From Kamptonema sp. UHCC 0994 (GTDB lineage: Bacteria > Cyanobacteriota > Cyanobacteriia > Cyanobacteriales > Microcoleaceae): a stretch of 64,000 bases of DNA. Shown here one piece after another: positions 44,472 through 55,348 of this stretch. Position numbers and translations under genes: made by a program. The stretch lies in assembly GCF_029167235.1 (NCBI RefSeq), contig NZ_JARFTR010000194.1, forward strand, positions 62,001 to 126,000, in the 5' to 3' direction. The notes under the pieces are model-generated. The model saw nothing but the letters and a program-made list of their open reading frames with translations. It did not search any database and was not told the origin of the DNA. Position 1 is the first letter of the stretch. Every line of letters starts with the position of its first letter.

Positions 44472-44678
44472 ATGAAATCGAGTAGTGCAGCACAAATCTT
44501 CTGGTCGATATTGAGCAGTTTTATTTTTGTGTCTCTCATTCCAATTTTAGCTACTTTCTATTGGTTTGGTCAGAAAGTAGGTATCCTTATCACTTTTTTA
44601 TTCTCGCTTTGTTTTTTATGGCTATTGTCCTATATTAAATCTAAACTGTACGGATTCACTATCCAGATATTAGTTTAG
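44472..44678 (+). CDS. Small two-helix membrane protein (possibly 5' part of a frameshifted gene)
   Basis: The protein has 68 residues from the ATG at 44472 (MKSSSAAQIFWSIL). Two hydrophobic helices, FWSILSSFIFVSLIPILATF and VGILITFLFSLCFLWLL, are joined by a short loop and followed by YIKSKLYGFTIQILV. I recognise no family. The next gene starts 6 bp later with AGAGGA before its ATG. In that gene's frame the bases before its ATG still read YPDISLEE, so the two may be one gene split by an indel. Confidence 0.55.
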   Translation: MKSSSAAQIFWSILSSFIFVSLIPILATFYWFGQKVGILITFLFSLCFLWLLSYIKSKLYGFTIQILV

Positions 44679-44683
44679 AGGAA

Positions 44684-44920
44684 ATGTTGCAGAAACATTT
44701 AGAATTTCGCCAGCGGATGATTGGCGATTTAGGCATTAAAGTATTGACAGATGTTTCGTGGGAAAATTACGTTAAGATAGTGCAGGAATCAGTCATTTAT
44801 CGCAAGCGATCGCTAAAGAGAAAAAATTTATTATTGGCAATGATAGAAGTCACGCTGTTTGAACTAAATCCTAAGTCAGAATGGTTGGGTGATTATGCTA
44901 AGTTTGCCCGACAAAGATGA
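44684..44920 (+). CDS. Small hypothetical protein (possibly 3' part of a frameshifted gene)
   Basis: This 78-residue basic helical protein contains LEFRQRMIGDLGIKVLTD, VSWENYVKIVQESVIYRK and YAKFARQR. No family is recognised. AGAGGA lies 3 nt before the ATG, close for a ribosome-binding site. See the preceding entry for the argument that both derive from one membrane protein with a cytoplasmic tail. Confidence 0.55.
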   Translation: MLQKHLEFRQRMIGDLGIKVLTDVSWENYVKIVQESVIYRKRSLKRKNLLLAMIEVTLFELNPKSEWLGDYAKFARQR

Positions 44921-44931
44921 ACTCTTAGCAA

Positions 44932-47900
44932 TTACCCAATTAGCGTAAAATTATCTTGAGTAATCAGATTAGCTTGCACTCCACTAATGGTGGCTAAGAC
45001 TTGACCAGTTGTAGCGATCGCGATTAAACTTCCACCAACATCTTGACTAACACTTAATTGCTCAAAAGTCAAGCCACCCGTTAAAATCAATAAATCCTCG
45101 CCAACGGTAAAATCTGCGATCGCATCACTTCCCCCTAAACCCAAAACAAAGCGATCGCTACCACTCCCACCCACAAGTACATTATCCCCCAAATCCCCGC
45201 AAAGCCAATCATTACCACTTCCCCCCGTCAAAGTATCATTATCTTTGCCACCGTAGAGAGTATCATTACCTTCATCGCCGTCTAGCTTATCGTCACCCTC
45301 ACCGCCAAAAATCAAATCATTGCCATTTCCACCGCAGATACAATCTTGTTCACCATCAGAAGCGAGTGCGATCGCGCTGCCAGTATCACCAAAAATCGTA
45401 TCATCCCCATCGCCACCACAGATACTATCATCACCGCGATCGCCCCACAACAAATCATCGCGATCGCCACCCAAAATCACATCATTATCCTTGCCGCCTT
45501 GTATAGTATCATTATCCTCACCCCCCACAAGCGTATCTTCCCCTTCTTGTCCACTCAAAAAGTCATTTCCCGTACCACCAAATAGCAAATCGCGACCATT
45601 CAAATCAGGATCGAAGGGGTTGAAAGTGCCTCCAAATAGGCTATCTGCACCCTCATCGCCAAGTATAGTATCATTACCGCGATCGCCCCAGACTAAATCA
45701 TCATCCTTACCCGCGATCGCCACATCATTATCCTTACCTCCAAAGATAGTATCATTGCCAGCATTACCATTAATATAATCATTACCCTCATTACCTAGAA
45801 GTAAGTCGCGATCGCTTTCCGAACCAATAGGAAATTCGCTAGCAAATCCCCCATAAATATTATCATTTCCCGGCTGACCAAATAAGATGTCACTACTGCC
45901 AAAACCATCGATCGCATCATTGCCGTTGCTACCTATAATGCTGTCATCGCTATCAGTACCAATGAGAGTGCGATCGGTCGAATTAGGGCCAAGAATAGAA
46001 CTCAGACTTGCTAAGCTAATCTGTTTGCAAATACAATCATTTTCCTCAAAATGCGAAGGAATTAATGTCAGAGTTGGAGTTGCTGATGGAATCGGAGTTG
46101 CTGATGGAATTGGCGTAACTGATGGAATCGGTGTAATTGATGGAATTGGCGTTTCTGATGAAATAGGAGTTACTGATGGAATTGGTGTTGCTGATGGAAT
46201 TGGTGTTGGTGTTGGAGTTCCTGATAGAATTGGTATTGGTGTTGGAATTGGAGTTGCTGATGGAATTGGAGTTGCTGATGGAATCGGTGTAATTGATGGA
46301 ATCGGAGTTGGTGTTGGAGTTCCTGATAGAATTGGTATTGGTGTTGGAATTGGAGTTGCTGATGGAATTGGAGTTGCTGATGGAATCGGTGTAATTGATG
46401 GAATTGGAGTTACTGATGGCGTTGGAGTTGGGGTAACTGATGGTGTCGGTGTAACTGATGGAATTGGTGTTGGTGTTGGCGTTGGAGTCGGTTCTGGTGT
46501 TGGTGTTGGTGTAACTGATGGAATTGGCGTATTTGATGGAATTGGTGTTGGTGTTGGGGTAACTGATGGTGTAGGTATTGGCGTGGGAACAGGTGTCGGC
46601 GTTGGAGTAGTATCTACAATAGTCAAAACAGCCTGAGAAGTCGCGCCCAAAGTTCCACCATTTGTGGGAGAATTTAAACTTAAATTGACCGTTTCATCTC
46701 CTTCTACTAAAGGATCATCAGTAATAGGAATAGTGAAAGTTTTACTATTTTCGCCAATCCCAAAACTTAAAGAACCATTGACAGCCGTATAGTCACTCCC
46801 TGTATTCGCACTACCATCAGAAGTGGTATAACTAACATTAGCAGCAACATTAGCACTACCTGTACGATTTACCGTAATAGTAGCAGTTGCACCATTTTCA
46901 TTAACACTGTAAGTGGGATTGCTGAAATTGAATGTACCAGGGTCAGCAAAATCATCATCGTTAATTGTTAATGTCGCTATATTTTGCACTCCCAAAGTTG
47001 CACCATTTGTAGGAGAACTTAAACTTAAATCAACTGTCTCATTCCCTTCTACTAAAGTATCATTAGTAATTGGAATAGTGAAAGTTTTATTGATTTCGCC
47101 AATGCTAAAACTTAAAGTACCATTGACAGTAGTATAGTCACTACCTGCATTCGCACTACCATCAGAAGTGCTATAATTAACATCAGCCACTACATTACCG
47201 CTACCAGTGCGTTCAACAGTAATAGTAGCAGTTGCACCATTTTCATTAACACTGTAGGTGGGAGCGCTGAAATGGAATGTGCCAGGGTCATCAACCTTGA
47301 CAGTAAAGGGAGTAAGTAAACTTGTAGCGGTGTCATTATTAGAAACTTCCTTTGATGTAGCAGTGACATTCAAATTAATTGAACCGATCGCACTAGAAGT
47401 TAGCGTTAAACCTGTCAAATCATTATAAGTAAGTGTCCAAATACCACCGCCATTGTTAGTTCCTGCTGATAAAGATGCTGTCGCAGGAACCCCAGAAATC
47501 TCAATAGAATCAATGACTTCTGAACCATCATAATCTACCAAAATAGGTGTAATATTAAGAGCGATCGCATTATTAACCACACCCGCAGCATCGTTAGCCG
47601 CCACAGTTGGCACGTCAGCTACCGCAGTGATAGTAATTGGTATGGTTTCTGTATCAGTTAAAATACCCCCACCAGTATTGCCATTATCCTTGACTTGGAT
47701 CTCTACATAAGTATTGCCGCTGTAATGGAGATTGGGCAAATATGTTAATCCATTAGCAGCAGAAAAAGTGGTATTAATCTCATTAAGAGTGCCATTCAAG
47801 GTGATACCACCTACCCCATTAAAAATGTTCGTTACCCCGCCAGGAACAAATTTAGCAATGGGTTGGCCGAAGGGACTTGACACAACGACAGTAATGTTGT

Positions 47901-50703
47901 TATTGCCCGCGTCAACATCAGTAATACGGACATCTGTAATCGGCAATTCTGTGTCTTCATTCACCGTTAAAGTGCTGAAAGGAGAAGTGAAAGGTGGGTT
48001 AGAAACTACCGAAATATTGCCGATATTTACATTAGCTTGTGCAGCCGTAGTAGTATCACCCAAGAAAATCAAATTAGGGGTTTCATAAGGATCTGGAAAG
48101 CCTGATTGGGGAACAAAAGCCGTATAATCCCTCAGTTTGCCGCTGAGAAGAGGAACGCCGCCACTAAAAAGTGTGTAGTTGTTGCCAAAGACAGTAAGAT
48201 CGTAGGAGGTTAAATTTGTAGTGTTAAAGTTAACACCTTCAGCTTGAGTAAAAAGGGTGCGAAAATTGCTAGGAGGGAAACCGACTGTATCTGGTTCTAA
48301 GAAAGGACTGAATTGAGTTGTGCCATCATCCTGTGCCCAAATGCGATCGCTCCAGAAATCTAACTCAATCCCTTTTTTATCACTACTGAGGACAATAACA
48401 CTAAAGCCTGCGCGATCGTCCTTGCCATCATTATTTTTATTAGCACTAGCTGTGCGAGATTCTGATATAATTTGGGCATTGAAACTGACAGTATAGCCGT
48501 AGAAGCGATCGAGAGTTGTTGCGGTATTACTAAAGCCTGCTTGATCGGCAGAGGAAGTAGTAGTATTAAGGTTAGTCAAGCCGCTGCTAATTGTCGGCGT
48601 TACCGTACTGGGTGGCAAATTTTGATACAACCATCCCTGAGTCTGCGGTAAAGTATTTAAAGAAGCATCATAAAGAGTCGTTAGCTTGTCAATTACAGGT
48701 GAATCATTGCTATTACTAACGTAGAAATCTTGTGTTGCTTCATTGCTTGCGCCGCCGTCGCCACCACTAAGCACAAAGCGGACAGTTCTAATACCATTTG
48801 TAGGGTTTTCCGAGACATTTTCATAGGTGATATTTTCGATCAGAGCTTTGGTAATATAGTTTGTGGGGTTGACATAGAAAGTAATAACTAGAGGGTCAGT
48901 ACCGATACCACCCGTATAAGTAGCAATAGGAATACCACTATATTTAATAATTCTGCCGTCTAGCCCAATTTGACCCCCACCATTGCCTTGATTGCGAATA
49001 GATAAACGGTCATTGGTCGTCCCGTTAGCAGAGAAATCTACGGTGAGATTGCCGGCATTTACTTTGGGTGAGTCAAAATTATCAACGAACACTCCATTAA
49101 AGGTTACAGGCGGGGAATTTTCAGTATAACCAGTGCTAAGTGGGATCAAAACCAGATTAGGTTGTTGGTTGGGAGTGAATGCTAAACCTCGGAAAACGGT
49201 GTTTGTAGCCGCAGTTGCTACCGTGTTAAAAGAACCAAAAATAGGTTGATTAAAGGCATTTGTATCGGTAATCTTAACGATTTGATTGCCAGGATTCTTG
49301 CCAGAAGTTGCATACAATTCAACTTGTCCGCTGGTGTTTATATATCCAGTTAAACCAGTGAGATCGCCAAGGATATTTCCTGTGGCCATCCAGGTTGTTC
49401 CAGTAAAGAAAAACTTTTGTAAGCCTTGGCCACCTTGATCTGCCACATAAAGAGTATCAGGGCCGGGAGTCTCAAAGTCGCGATCGAGCAATACATAAGC
49501 ATAAGAATTGTCAGTATTTGTTAGGCCTGGTAACAGTGTAGTAGACTGCCCAACAGTAGTTGGTAATCCTGTACCGACGGTGTTAATTCCTACGTTGCTA
49601 CCAGCACTGGAAGATGTATAAAGTTGATCCTTGAAAATATTGATAACGCGAGTATTAGGCAAAGGGGTGCTAATCATGGTACTTGCACCCGTGCTGCCTA
49701 AAGTGACGTAGCGCGTGCCGCTGATTGCATCTTCCCCACCTGTCCAGAAGGCATTACCGTCAACAGTTACGGCGCTGCGAATATTGCGATTGATGCTGAT
49801 AGTACCGCTGTAAGCGTCATCGATCGCAGTGGTTGTATCAATATTACCTGCGAGATCGACTCTGCCGACGATCCGATTCACTGTCACGCTGTCTGTATTG
49901 GCAATGTCCGTTGTAGCGACATTGGCATCATAACCTGCAACGGTGAGAAACTGCCCATTAGCTGAACGGTTTAGTGCTCCCTCAGACAATGCTGTACCAC
50001 TCATTGTCAAGCGGCGGTTGCTACCAGAAATAGCGGTGGGAAGTGCGATCGATTGTACTGGTAGTGGTAAGAAACCTGAAGTTGGAAATTCATCTAGGAA
50101 GACAGGGTTAGCATCAGGTGAAAGTGTGCCGCTACCGTCGCCAATTCTTACTACTACTAAATTTCCAGGCGTGAATGGTGCTAAGATTCCCTGAAAATTC
50201 TGTTGTGCCTCCAAGGTGAAGGCTAGAGGTGTATCAATCTCGCCGGTTGTGACTTCTAAATCCCAGTCACCACCTAATGCTTTATTTCCCGTCAAACTAA
50301 CCGAAGCCGCAACATCCACCCCTATTAACTGACTAACTTGTTGTACAAAAGCTTTTCCCTTCTTCCCTGCGGCCACCGCGCACCCATACAAAAGGATCTC
50401 TGCATCATCTGCCAACGCCGCTGACCACTTTTGCAAATCCTGAGTATAGGTGTCTAAATTATTAGAATTCAGCCAAATTGACCCTAGCTGCAAACTTCCA
50501 GGGCTACCGTGAGAGACAATGTGAATACTTTTAATACTTTGGCGACTTGCTAAGGCTGCGGTAATTTGCTCTATACCGTCCCGTGATGAATCTATTACAA
50601 TTGCTTCTGTGCCTGAGTCTACGCCGTTGAGGAGAGATTGAAAGTCAGGAATCGCCGCGTCTATAAATGCGATCGCTTTGACTGAAGTTGCAGAGATTAG
50701 CAT
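44932..50703 (-). CDS. Giant surface protein: DUF4347 - Calx-beta x2 - Pro/Thr linker - RTX repeats
   Basis: The protein has 1923 residues. Residues 8-165 are a DUF4347 domain ([47 protein letters not shown]). A long beta-rich middle contains lectin- and cadherin-like strands. Two closely similar Calx-beta domains (about 1140-1255 and 1258-1365; [29 protein letters not shown]) follow. A TPIPS/TPTP tandem linker covers about 1365-1545, and RTX calcium repeats with the cap [19 protein letters not shown] finish it (about 1575-1923). It has no signal peptide. It is probably an adhesin or sheath protein exported by a type I system. Stop and C-terminus are convergent with the small gene upstream, 11 bp apart. 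Confidence 0.92.
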   Translation of the reverse strand: MLISATSVKAIAFIDAAIPDFQSLLNGVDSGTEAIVIDSSRDGIEQITAALASRQSIKSIHIVSHGSPGSLQLGSIWLNSNNLDTYTQDLQKWSAALADDAEILLYGCAVAAGKKGKAFVQQVSQLIGVDVAASVSLTGNKALGGDWDLEVTTGEIDTPLAFTLEAQQNFQGILAPFTPGNLVVVRIGDGSGTLSPDANPVFLDEFPTSGFLPLPVQSIALPTAISGSNRRLTMSGTALSEGALNRSANGQFLTVAGYDANVATTDIANTDSVTVNRIVGRVDLAGNIDTTTAIDDAYSGTISINRNIRSAVTVDGNAFWTGGEDAISGTRYVTLGSTGASTMISTPLPNTRVINIFKDQLYTSSSAGSNVGINTVGTGLPTTVGQSTTLLPGLTNTDNSYAYVLLDRDFETPGPDTLYVADQGGQGLQKFFFTGTTWMATGNILGDLTGLTGYINTSGQVELYATSGKNPGNQIVKITDTNAFNQPIFGSFNTVATAATNTVFRGLAFTPNQQPNLVLIPLSTGYTENSPPVTFNGVFVDNFDSPKVNAGNLTVDFSANGTTNDRLSIRNQGNGGGQIGLDGRIIKYSGIPIATYTGGIGTDPLVITFYVNPTNYITKALIENITYENVSENPTNGIRTVRFVLSGGDGGASNEATQDFYVSNSNDSPVIDKLTTLYDASLNTLPQTQGWLYQNLPPSTVTPTISSGLTNLNTTTSSADQAGFSNTATTLDRFYGYTVSFNAQIISESRTASANKNNDGKDDRAGFSVIVLSSDKKGIELDFWSDRIWAQDDGTTQFSPFLEPDTVGFPPSNFRTLFTQAEGVNFNTTNLTSYDLTVFGNNYTLFSGGVPLLSGKLRDYTAFVPQSGFPDPYETPNLIFLGDTTTAAQANVNIGNISVVSNPPFTSPFSTLTVNEDTELPITDVRITDVDAGNNNITVVVSSPFGQPIAKFVPGGVTNIFNGVGGITLNGTLNEINTTFSAANGLTYLPNLHYSGNTYVEIQVKDNGNTGGGILTDTETIPITITAVADVPTVAANDAAGVVNNAIALNITPILVDYDGSEVIDSIEISGVPATASLSAGTNNGGGIWTLTYNDLTGLTLTSSAIGSINLNVTATSKEVSNNDTATSLLTPFTVKVDDPGTFHFSAPTYSVNENGATATITVERTGSGNVVADVNYSTSDGSANAGSDYTTVNGTLSFSIGEINKTFTIPITNDTLVEGNETVDLSLSSPTNGATLGVQNIATLTINDDDFADPGTFNFSNPTYSVNENGATATITVNRTGSANVAANVSYTTSDGSANTGSDYTAVNGSLSFGIGENSKTFTIPITDDPLVEGDETVNLSLNSPTNGGTLGATSQAVLTIVDTTPTPTPVPTPIPTPSVTPTPTPIPSNTPIPSVTPTPTPEPTPTPTPTPIPSVTPTPSVTPTPTPSVTPIPSITPIPSATPIPSATPIPTPIPILSGTPTPTPIPSITPIPSATPIPSATPIPTPIPILSGTPTPTPIPSATPIPSVTPISSETPIPSITPIPSVTPIPSATPIPSATPTLTLIPSHFEENDCICKQISLASLSSILGPNSTDRTLIGTDSDDSIIGSNGNDAIDGFGSSDILFGQPGNDNIYGGFASEFPIGSESDRDLLLGNEGNDYINGNAGNDTIFGGKDNDVAIAGKDDDLVWGDRGNDTILGDEGADSLFGGTFNPFDPDLNGRDLLFGGTGNDFLSGQEGEDTLVGGEDNDTIQGGKDNDVILGGDRDDLLWGDRGDDSICGGDGDDTIFGDTGSAIALASDGEQDCICGGNGNDLIFGGEGDDKLDGDEGNDTLYGGKDNDTLTGGSGNDWLCGDLGDNVLVGGSGSDRFVLGLGGSDAIADFTVGEDLLILTGGLTFEQLSVSQDVGGSLIAIATTGQVLATISGVQANLITQDNFTLIG
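46078..46612. repeat. Minisatellite coding the Pro/Thr/Ser linker
   Basis: Degenerate 18-bp units (GTTGCTGATGGAATTGGA) and 12-bp GTTGGTGTTGGA-type units are arrayed for about 530 bp. A block of roughly 110 bp containing GTTCCTGATAGAATTGGTAT is duplicated (46217 and 46317). The plus-strand frame across it (GVADGIG repeats) is a shadow. The array will vary in length between strains by slippage. Confidence 0.85.
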
Positions 50704-50894
50704 AGCACACCTGATAGAGACTAATATTGTTTAAATTATTCTGCACCTACTAATTTTAGGATAAGTTTCCCTAATTTCAGGTGACAGAAACTCTCATTTC
50801 CAATATTTTACTTTACCAAAATCAGAATTTTATCCTGATTTCTCCGCAAACCCAGGATATATAAAGCGACCTTCCTGATGCCCCGATCGGAGGT

Positions 50895-51329
50895 ATGCCG
50901 CCAAAAGCTCACATAGAACCTCACCTCACAATTTGCGAACTCAAAACTCGCTACCGACAGACCCAAGATGCCACTGAATCCCGTCGGTGGCATCTCCTGC
51001 TGTTGGTTGCTAGGGATTGGACTATCAAGCACTCGGCCGCAGTCGTAGGTATTAACTACGATTACGCCAAAGAAATAGTCCAACGCTACAATCGCGAAGG
51101 GCCGAGTTCTGTCAGAAACCGCAGCGCAGAACGTCAGCCGCCGCCCGCAAAATCCTTGCTGACACCTGCCCAGAAAGAGGAATTGCGGCAAGCACTGCAA
51201 GGCCCTGCACCCGATGGTAAGGCATGGTCAGGCCCCAAAGTAGCTCGCTGGATCGCAGAAAAAACTGGCAGCGATCATGTTTGGCCTCAGCGTGGTTGGG
51301 ACTATCTCAAACGGTTAGGCGTTAACTGA
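50895..51329 (+). CDS. Orphan IS630-like helix-turn-helix protein
   Basis: The protein has 144 residues. The N-terminal HTH (AAVVGINYDYAKEIVQRYNREG) is followed by a linker and a second winged-helix segment (LRQALQGPAPDGKAWSG, PKVARWIAEKTGSDHVW, GWDYLKRLGVN), exactly the N-terminal DNA-binding half of IS630-family transposases. No DDE domain follows: the frame closes with TGA and the next 200 bp are unrelated. It is either a truncated transposase or, as in other cyanobacteria, a free-standing DNA-binding protein. Intact codons throughout favour the latter. Confidence 0.75.
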   Translation: MPPKAHIEPHLTICELKTRYRQTQDATESRRWHLLLLVARDWTIKHSAAVVGINYDYAKEIVQRYNREGPSSVRNRSAERQPPPAKSLLTPAQKEELRQALQGPAPDGKAWSGPKVARWIAEKTGSDHVWPQRGWDYLKRLGVN

Positions 51330-51539
51330 CCCACAGGAAAAAATAGATACATAACTTACGCACTATTTTCTATTCTCAATTTATTTCCGGATCTTTTTAT
51401 AAAACATGGAGAGATGGTACGAGGGTTGCGGATGGAAGAAATAATAACTTTAGAAAGTTTAATTTTTTCTAGAAGGTATCATTTTCACCTTTGACGCAAC
51501 TATCTATTTAACCTAAAATACCGAACTTGATACCTAAAA

Positions 51540-52334
51540 ATGAAACTGCAAGTCTTGACAAAAATGCTGATGGTAACTGCGCTCGCCTTCAGCCTTACCA
51601 CTGCCGCAAGCCAGCCCAGTTCTGCAAGTCGAACTGAATATCAAAATCGCTGTAATACTGACGAAAACAGGAACAATTGCAACAACAATCGTCGAGATGT
51701 TTGCAATGAGCATCGTCCAAATGATTGTAACAACAATCATCGAGATGTTTGCAATGACGACCGCCCCAATAATTGCTCTGAGACAAAGGTAGAATCTTGT
51801 CACAATCAACATCCCAATACTTGTCAGCAAGAGCCGAAGGCTGAGGAGATGAAACCTCCTCAAATTACTCATCGTTTCTTCTGCGGTGATAATAACGGTG
51901 TTCCTACAACCTTTGTGGAAACACAAAAAGGTACTTCTCCTGTGATTCGCTGGGTTTCTAATCACTTCTCCGATCATGGCTATGAACCTCTAACACGGTG
52001 TCGCCAAGTATCTTCTAAATTTCAGCAGTTCTTCAATAATGGTTCGCTGAATTACATTACAACTGGTACTGTCAACCGTCAACCTGTGATCTGTGTTTCT
52101 AATACCAAAGGTGGCCCTTGTACGGGGGTATTATTTACACTCAAACAAGGTGAAGATGCTAACCGGGTAATGCAAAACCTTTTTGACATCCGTTCTGGTG
52201 CTGCTGGCCCACTAGAAGAAAGTGGATCTCGCCTCTATTTTGACATGAATAATTACCTGAAAAGCATCGCAGGTGTTTCTCACTCTCCCAATTCTAGATA
52301 TTCTGGTTCCCAGCGGAGTAGTGGACATTGGTAG
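51540..52334 (+). CDS. COP23-domain exported protein with cysteine-octad repeat
   Basis: The protein has 264 residues. A signal peptide covers 1-29 (TALAFSLTTAASQPSSAS). Residues 34-92 contain eight Cys, the last seven at regular 8-residue steps (CNNNRRDVCNEHRPNDC and so on), partly from a 48-bp duplication. The C-terminal COP23 (circadian oscillating protein) domain has HRFFCGDNNGVPTTFVET, VIRWVSNHF, CRQVSSKFQQF, PVICVSNTKGGPC and LFTLKQGEDANRVMQNL. COP23 is known as a membrane-bound clock-output protein of unknown function. An intrinsic terminator follows, and two protease genes come next. Confidence 0.88.
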   Translation: MKLQVLTKMLMVTALAFSLTTAASQPSSASRTEYQNRCNTDENRNNCNNNRRDVCNEHRPNDCNNNHRDVCNDDRPNNCSETKVESCHNQHPNTCQQEPKAEEMKPPQITHRFFCGDNNGVPTTFVETQKGTSPVIRWVSNHFSDHGYEPLTRCRQVSSKFQQFFNNGSLNYITTGTVNRQPVICVSNTKGGPCTGVLFTLKQGEDANRVMQNLFDIRSGAAGPLEESGSRLYFDMNNYLKSIAGVSHSPNSRYSGSQRSSGHW

Positions 52335-52357
52335 TATTAAGTTAAGACTTAAACGGT

Positions 52358-52408
52358 CAGAATTCAGAAGTTAGAAATGATTGATTCTATATTCTGAATT
52401 CTGTTTTT
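52358..52408 (+). terminator. Intrinsic terminator after the COP23 gene
   Basis: CAGAATTCAGAA (52358-52369) and TTCTGAATTCTG (52392-52403) form a perfect 12-bp stem followed by TTTTTAT. It ends 24 bp after the COP23 stop and about 50 bp before the protease start, so the protease gene needs its own promoter or read-through. Confidence 0.75.
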
Positions 52409-52458
52409 ATAATGTCTGATTTTCTGATTTTTATTTGGCGATAATGGAGGTAGCAATT

Positions 52459-53466
52459 TTGATTTGGTATTATTTAAGATGGTTTATCTATCGGGTATAT
52501 AGCAAAACAAATCAAGCTAAAAGGACAAATATTAATTCTAAAATCTTGTTGCTTTTGCCAGTTTTTTTGTGCCTTTTTTCTTTCCAAAAACAGGCTTTTT
52601 CTAAAAGCTTTTCTGACCTTAAAGGCTCCAGTTTTAGATTGGAACATTCGCTAGCTTGTGAAAAAATAACTTGTGGCGTTTATCAAGGCTTGTATCTGGA
52701 TCGAGTTGCCAAATCGATCACTGTAAAGGTGCTTTCAGGCAATACTTGGGGCTCAGGAATTTTGCTGCAAAGGCAAGGCAAAGTTTATACAGTAGTTACC
52801 AACCGTCACGTCTTGAATTTAGGCGAAAAACCCTATATTATCCAAACTCCTGATGGTCAAATTTATGAGGCTAATTTACCTTCGAGAAATATGCCATTTG
52901 GCGGTAATGATTTGGCTATTTTGCAGTTCCGCAGCCAAGATAAATCCTATGCAGTTGCATCTCTAAAAAGTTCGAGAACGCTATCAGAAGGCGATCGAGT
53001 TTTTGCAGCGGGTTTTCCCTTTGATGGGCATGGGTTTATATTAACAAAGGGGCGGGTTTCGCTATTGCCAGATCGAGCTTTAGAACAAGGCTATAAAATT
53101 GGTTATACGAACGATATTCAAAAAGGCATGAGTGGCGGGCCTCTGCTAAACCGTCAGGGGGAAGTTGTGGGGATTAATGGGATGCACGCTTATCCTCTGT
53201 GGGGCGATCCTTATGTGTATAAGGATGGTTCTTTACCTAGTGCGGATGTCCGCGATCGCATGATTGCTTTAGCTTTCGCAATTCCTATTGATACTTTTGC
53301 ACAATTAGCTCCTCAATTCGCATCTCTTCCTGATAGTTTTCCGACTCGTTCTGGGGCTGAAAATCGCTGGACTTTAGCTTTATTTCTGGATTTATTTAGC
53401 TTAAAGCCTTCTCCGCCGATTGTACTTCCTAAACCTGTAAGTCTTGATTCAGTTTTTGTTGAATAA
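52459..53466 (+). CDS. Trypsin-like serine protease, exported
   Basis: The protein has 335 residues from the TTG at 52459, which has GGAGG 8 nt upstream; an ATG at 52444 is the alternative, five codons earlier. An N-terminal basic stretch and hydrophobic helix (ILLLLPVFLCLFSF) form a signal or anchor. The chymotrypsin-fold triad is visible: His in VVTNRHVLNL, Asp in GGNDLAILQF and Ser in KGMSGGPLLNRQG. It lies after a COP23 gene and before a second protease, an association seen in other cyanobacteria as I recall it. The substrate is unknown. Confidence 0.87.
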   Translation: MIWYYLRWFIYRVYSKTNQAKRTNINSKILLLLPVFLCLFSFQKQAFSKSFSDLKGSSFRLEHSLACEKITCGVYQGLYLDRVAKSITVKVLSGNTWGSGILLQRQGKVYTVVTNRHVLNLGEKPYIIQTPDGQIYEANLPSRNMPFGGNDLAILQFRSQDKSYAVASLKSSRTLSEGDRVFAAGFPFDGHGFILTKGRVSLLPDRALEQGYKIGYTNDIQKGMSGGPLLNRQGEVVGINGMHAYPLWGDPYVYKDGSLPSADVRDRMIALAFAIPIDTFAQLAPQFASLPDSFPTRSGAENRWTLALFLDLFSLKPSPPIVLPKPVSLDSVFVE

Positions 53467-53480
53467 TTCGTGTTTATTTT

Positions 53481-53554
53481 TAGGTACGTTGTTGCGCTTC
53501 AGCGCATCTTAATTCAGCGCATCTTAAGAGCGATAAAGCGCAACAACGTACCTA
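53481..53554. repeat. 74-bp perfect-ended palindromic element
   Basis: TAGGTACGTTGTTGCGCTT (53481-53499) and AAGCGCAACAACGTACCTA (53536-53554) are perfect 19-bp inverted ends around AGCGCATCTTAA direct repeats. A degenerate half (AAAGCGCAACTACGTACC) is at about 39943-39960 upstream of treY. It lies between the two protease genes. Confidence 0.8.
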
Positions 53555-53591
53555 ATATAAGTCATATCAAAAATAATGTGATGTAAAACAA

Positions 53592-55268
53592 ATGAATTTT
53601 TATTCTGGAATTTCGGCAGCGCTGACAGGTGCAGCTATTGTGCTAGTTCAGCCCCAAATGGCAATGGCTTTAACTGCCAATCAAGTTAACCAAATTGCTT
53701 CAGAGATTACAGTATTAATTGATGGGATTAATCCTGGTTCTGGGGTGATTGTAGCCAAAAATGGTAATACTTATTATGTTCTTACAGCTAAGCACGTTGT
53801 CGCAACAGAAGATGAATATGGGATCGCTACCAATGACGGACGGCGATATTCTTTAAACTACCGTAATGTCAGAAAATTACCTGGTTTAGACTTAGCTTTG
53901 TTGCAGTTTACCAGCGACCAAAGTTATAGAGTTGCAACTTTAGCTAATTACGATTATGATGCTAAATTTAAGTATGTTTTCGTTTCTGGCTGGCAACAGT
54001 CAAAATTGCGTATCGCCAATAGGCGGCGGTTCTTTAATGCTGGATTATTGATTAGCGATGATTACAAGTTGGCTTTTATTAAAGACCCTGTTTCTGATGG
54101 TTACGATCTTTTCTATACTAATATTACTGAGGTGGGAATGAGCGGTGCTCCTGTGTTAGATACTCAGGGGCGAGTGATTGGCATTCATGGACAGTCTGAA
54201 GGTGAGAAAATATATGATGCTAAGTCTAGAGAGATTTATCGCGTTAAGCTTGGTTTCAGTTCTGGCATACCTACAAATAGGTTTTTGATGGCTGTTCAGC
54301 AGTCAGGAATTAAGTTAAGTTTAAAAGTAGAAAATTCGCCACCTTTGGAGTTGACTCAACAAGAGTCTCGCTCGATAGAACCTTTTTTACAAGCTTCTAC
54401 TATTGCAGGTAGTTATAATGCGGTTGATTGGTCAAATCGCGGTAATGAATTGTATCGTCTAGAGCGATTTGAAGAGGCGCTTTTAGCTTTTGATAAGGCG
54501 ATTAAGATTAATTCAGATTTTTATCCAGCTTGGTATGGTCGCGGCAATGTGTTATCTTCAATGGAGCGGTATCGAGAGGCGATCGCGGCTTATGACCGGG
54601 CAACTAAAATTAAGCCTGATTTCCATTTAGCTTGGCGCGATCGCGGTGCTTTGCTAGCTTTTTTGAAGCAAGATAGAGAAGCTTTGGCATCTTTCGATAA
54701 AGCAATTCAATTCAAACCTGATGACTATGTTGCTTGGTATATTCGGGGTGATTTATTAGCAGGAAATTTGCAGCGTTACGAGGATGCGATCGCGTCTTAT
54801 GACAAAGCAATTAAAATTAAACCAGATTTTGCACCCGCCTGGACTGGTCGAGGCGAGGCGCTTTACGATTTGAGGCGCTATCAAGATGCGATCGCATCTT
54901 TAGACAAGGCAATTCAAATCGATCCCAAGCAAGGGGAAGCCTGGACTCTTAAAGGAACGCTGTTACTGGAGTTGGAACGTTATTCTGAAGCACTCTTAGC
55001 TTACGATCGTAGCATTGCGATCGCGCCTGATAACTATCAATTGTGGATGCTAAGAGCGGCGGCGCTTGTGGGCCTCAAACGCGAGTCTGAAGCGAGAAAA
55101 TCTGCACAACAAGCTCTGAAACTGAAGCCTAATGACCGTGATATTTTAAACTTTATTAATGCCGTAGGCCCAAGAGGTTCAACTTCAGACTCGGCTAATT
55201 CTGTATTGAATCGGCCGCGCTATGAAAGACCAAATCCTTCTAAACCGGCACCTGGTTTGCTTTGGTAA
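53592..55268 (+). CDS. Trypsin-like protease with C-terminal TPR repeats
   Basis: The protein has 558 residues. A signal peptide covers about 1-27 ([16 protein letters not shown]). The protease domain (30-245) has His in [10 protein letters not shown], Asp in GLDLALLQF and Ser in [14 protein letters not shown]. Seven TPR units cover about 275-515 (for example [38 protein letters not shown]). The TPR scaffold suggests partner-guided proteolysis in the periplasm or lumen. It is related to the protease directly upstream by domain order but is not a copy. Confidence 0.9.
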   Translation: MNFYSGISAALTGAAIVLVQPQMAMALTANQVNQIASEITVLIDGINPGSGVIVAKNGNTYYVLTAKHVVATEDEYGIATNDGRRYSLNYRNVRKLPGLDLALLQFTSDQSYRVATLANYDYDAKFKYVFVSGWQQSKLRIANRRRFFNAGLLISDDYKLAFIKDPVSDGYDLFYTNITEVGMSGAPVLDTQGRVIGIHGQSEGEKIYDAKSREIYRVKLGFSSGIPTNRFLMAVQQSGIKLSLKVENSPPLELTQQESRSIEPFLQASTIAGSYNAVDWSNRGNELYRLERFEEALLAFDKAIKINSDFYPAWYGRGNVLSSMERYREAIAAYDRATKIKPDFHLAWRDRGALLAFLKQDREALASFDKAIQFKPDDYVAWYIRGDLLAGNLQRYEDAIASYDKAIKIKPDFAPAWTGRGEALYDLRRYQDAIASLDKAIQIDPKQGEAWTLKGTLLLELERYSEALLAYDRSIAIAPDNYQLWMLRAAALVGLKRESEARKSAQQALKLKPNDRDILNFINAVGPRGSTSDSANSVLNRPRYERPNPSKPAPGLLW

Positions 55269-55348
55269 ATGGGAGCTATTTGATTTTTGATGCCAGAATT
55301 TTGCATAATGGAATTGGATATTTTTCTTTCTCCCCAGTCCCAATTTTT

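Noticed and set aside
45887-46636. Plus-strand frame coding GVADGIG repeats (249 codons)
   Set aside because: It is the reverse of the Pro/Thr-coding minisatellite of the giant surface protein; strict repeat periodicity keeps all frames open.
50808-51200. Minus-strand frame of 130 codons
   Set aside because: It lies opposite the orphan HTH gene, which has family motifs; no motif is seen on this strand.
51534-51977. Minus-strand frame of 147 codons opposite the COP23 gene
   Set aside because: The COP23 frame has a signal peptide and family motifs; the reverse frame arises from its CNNN repeats.
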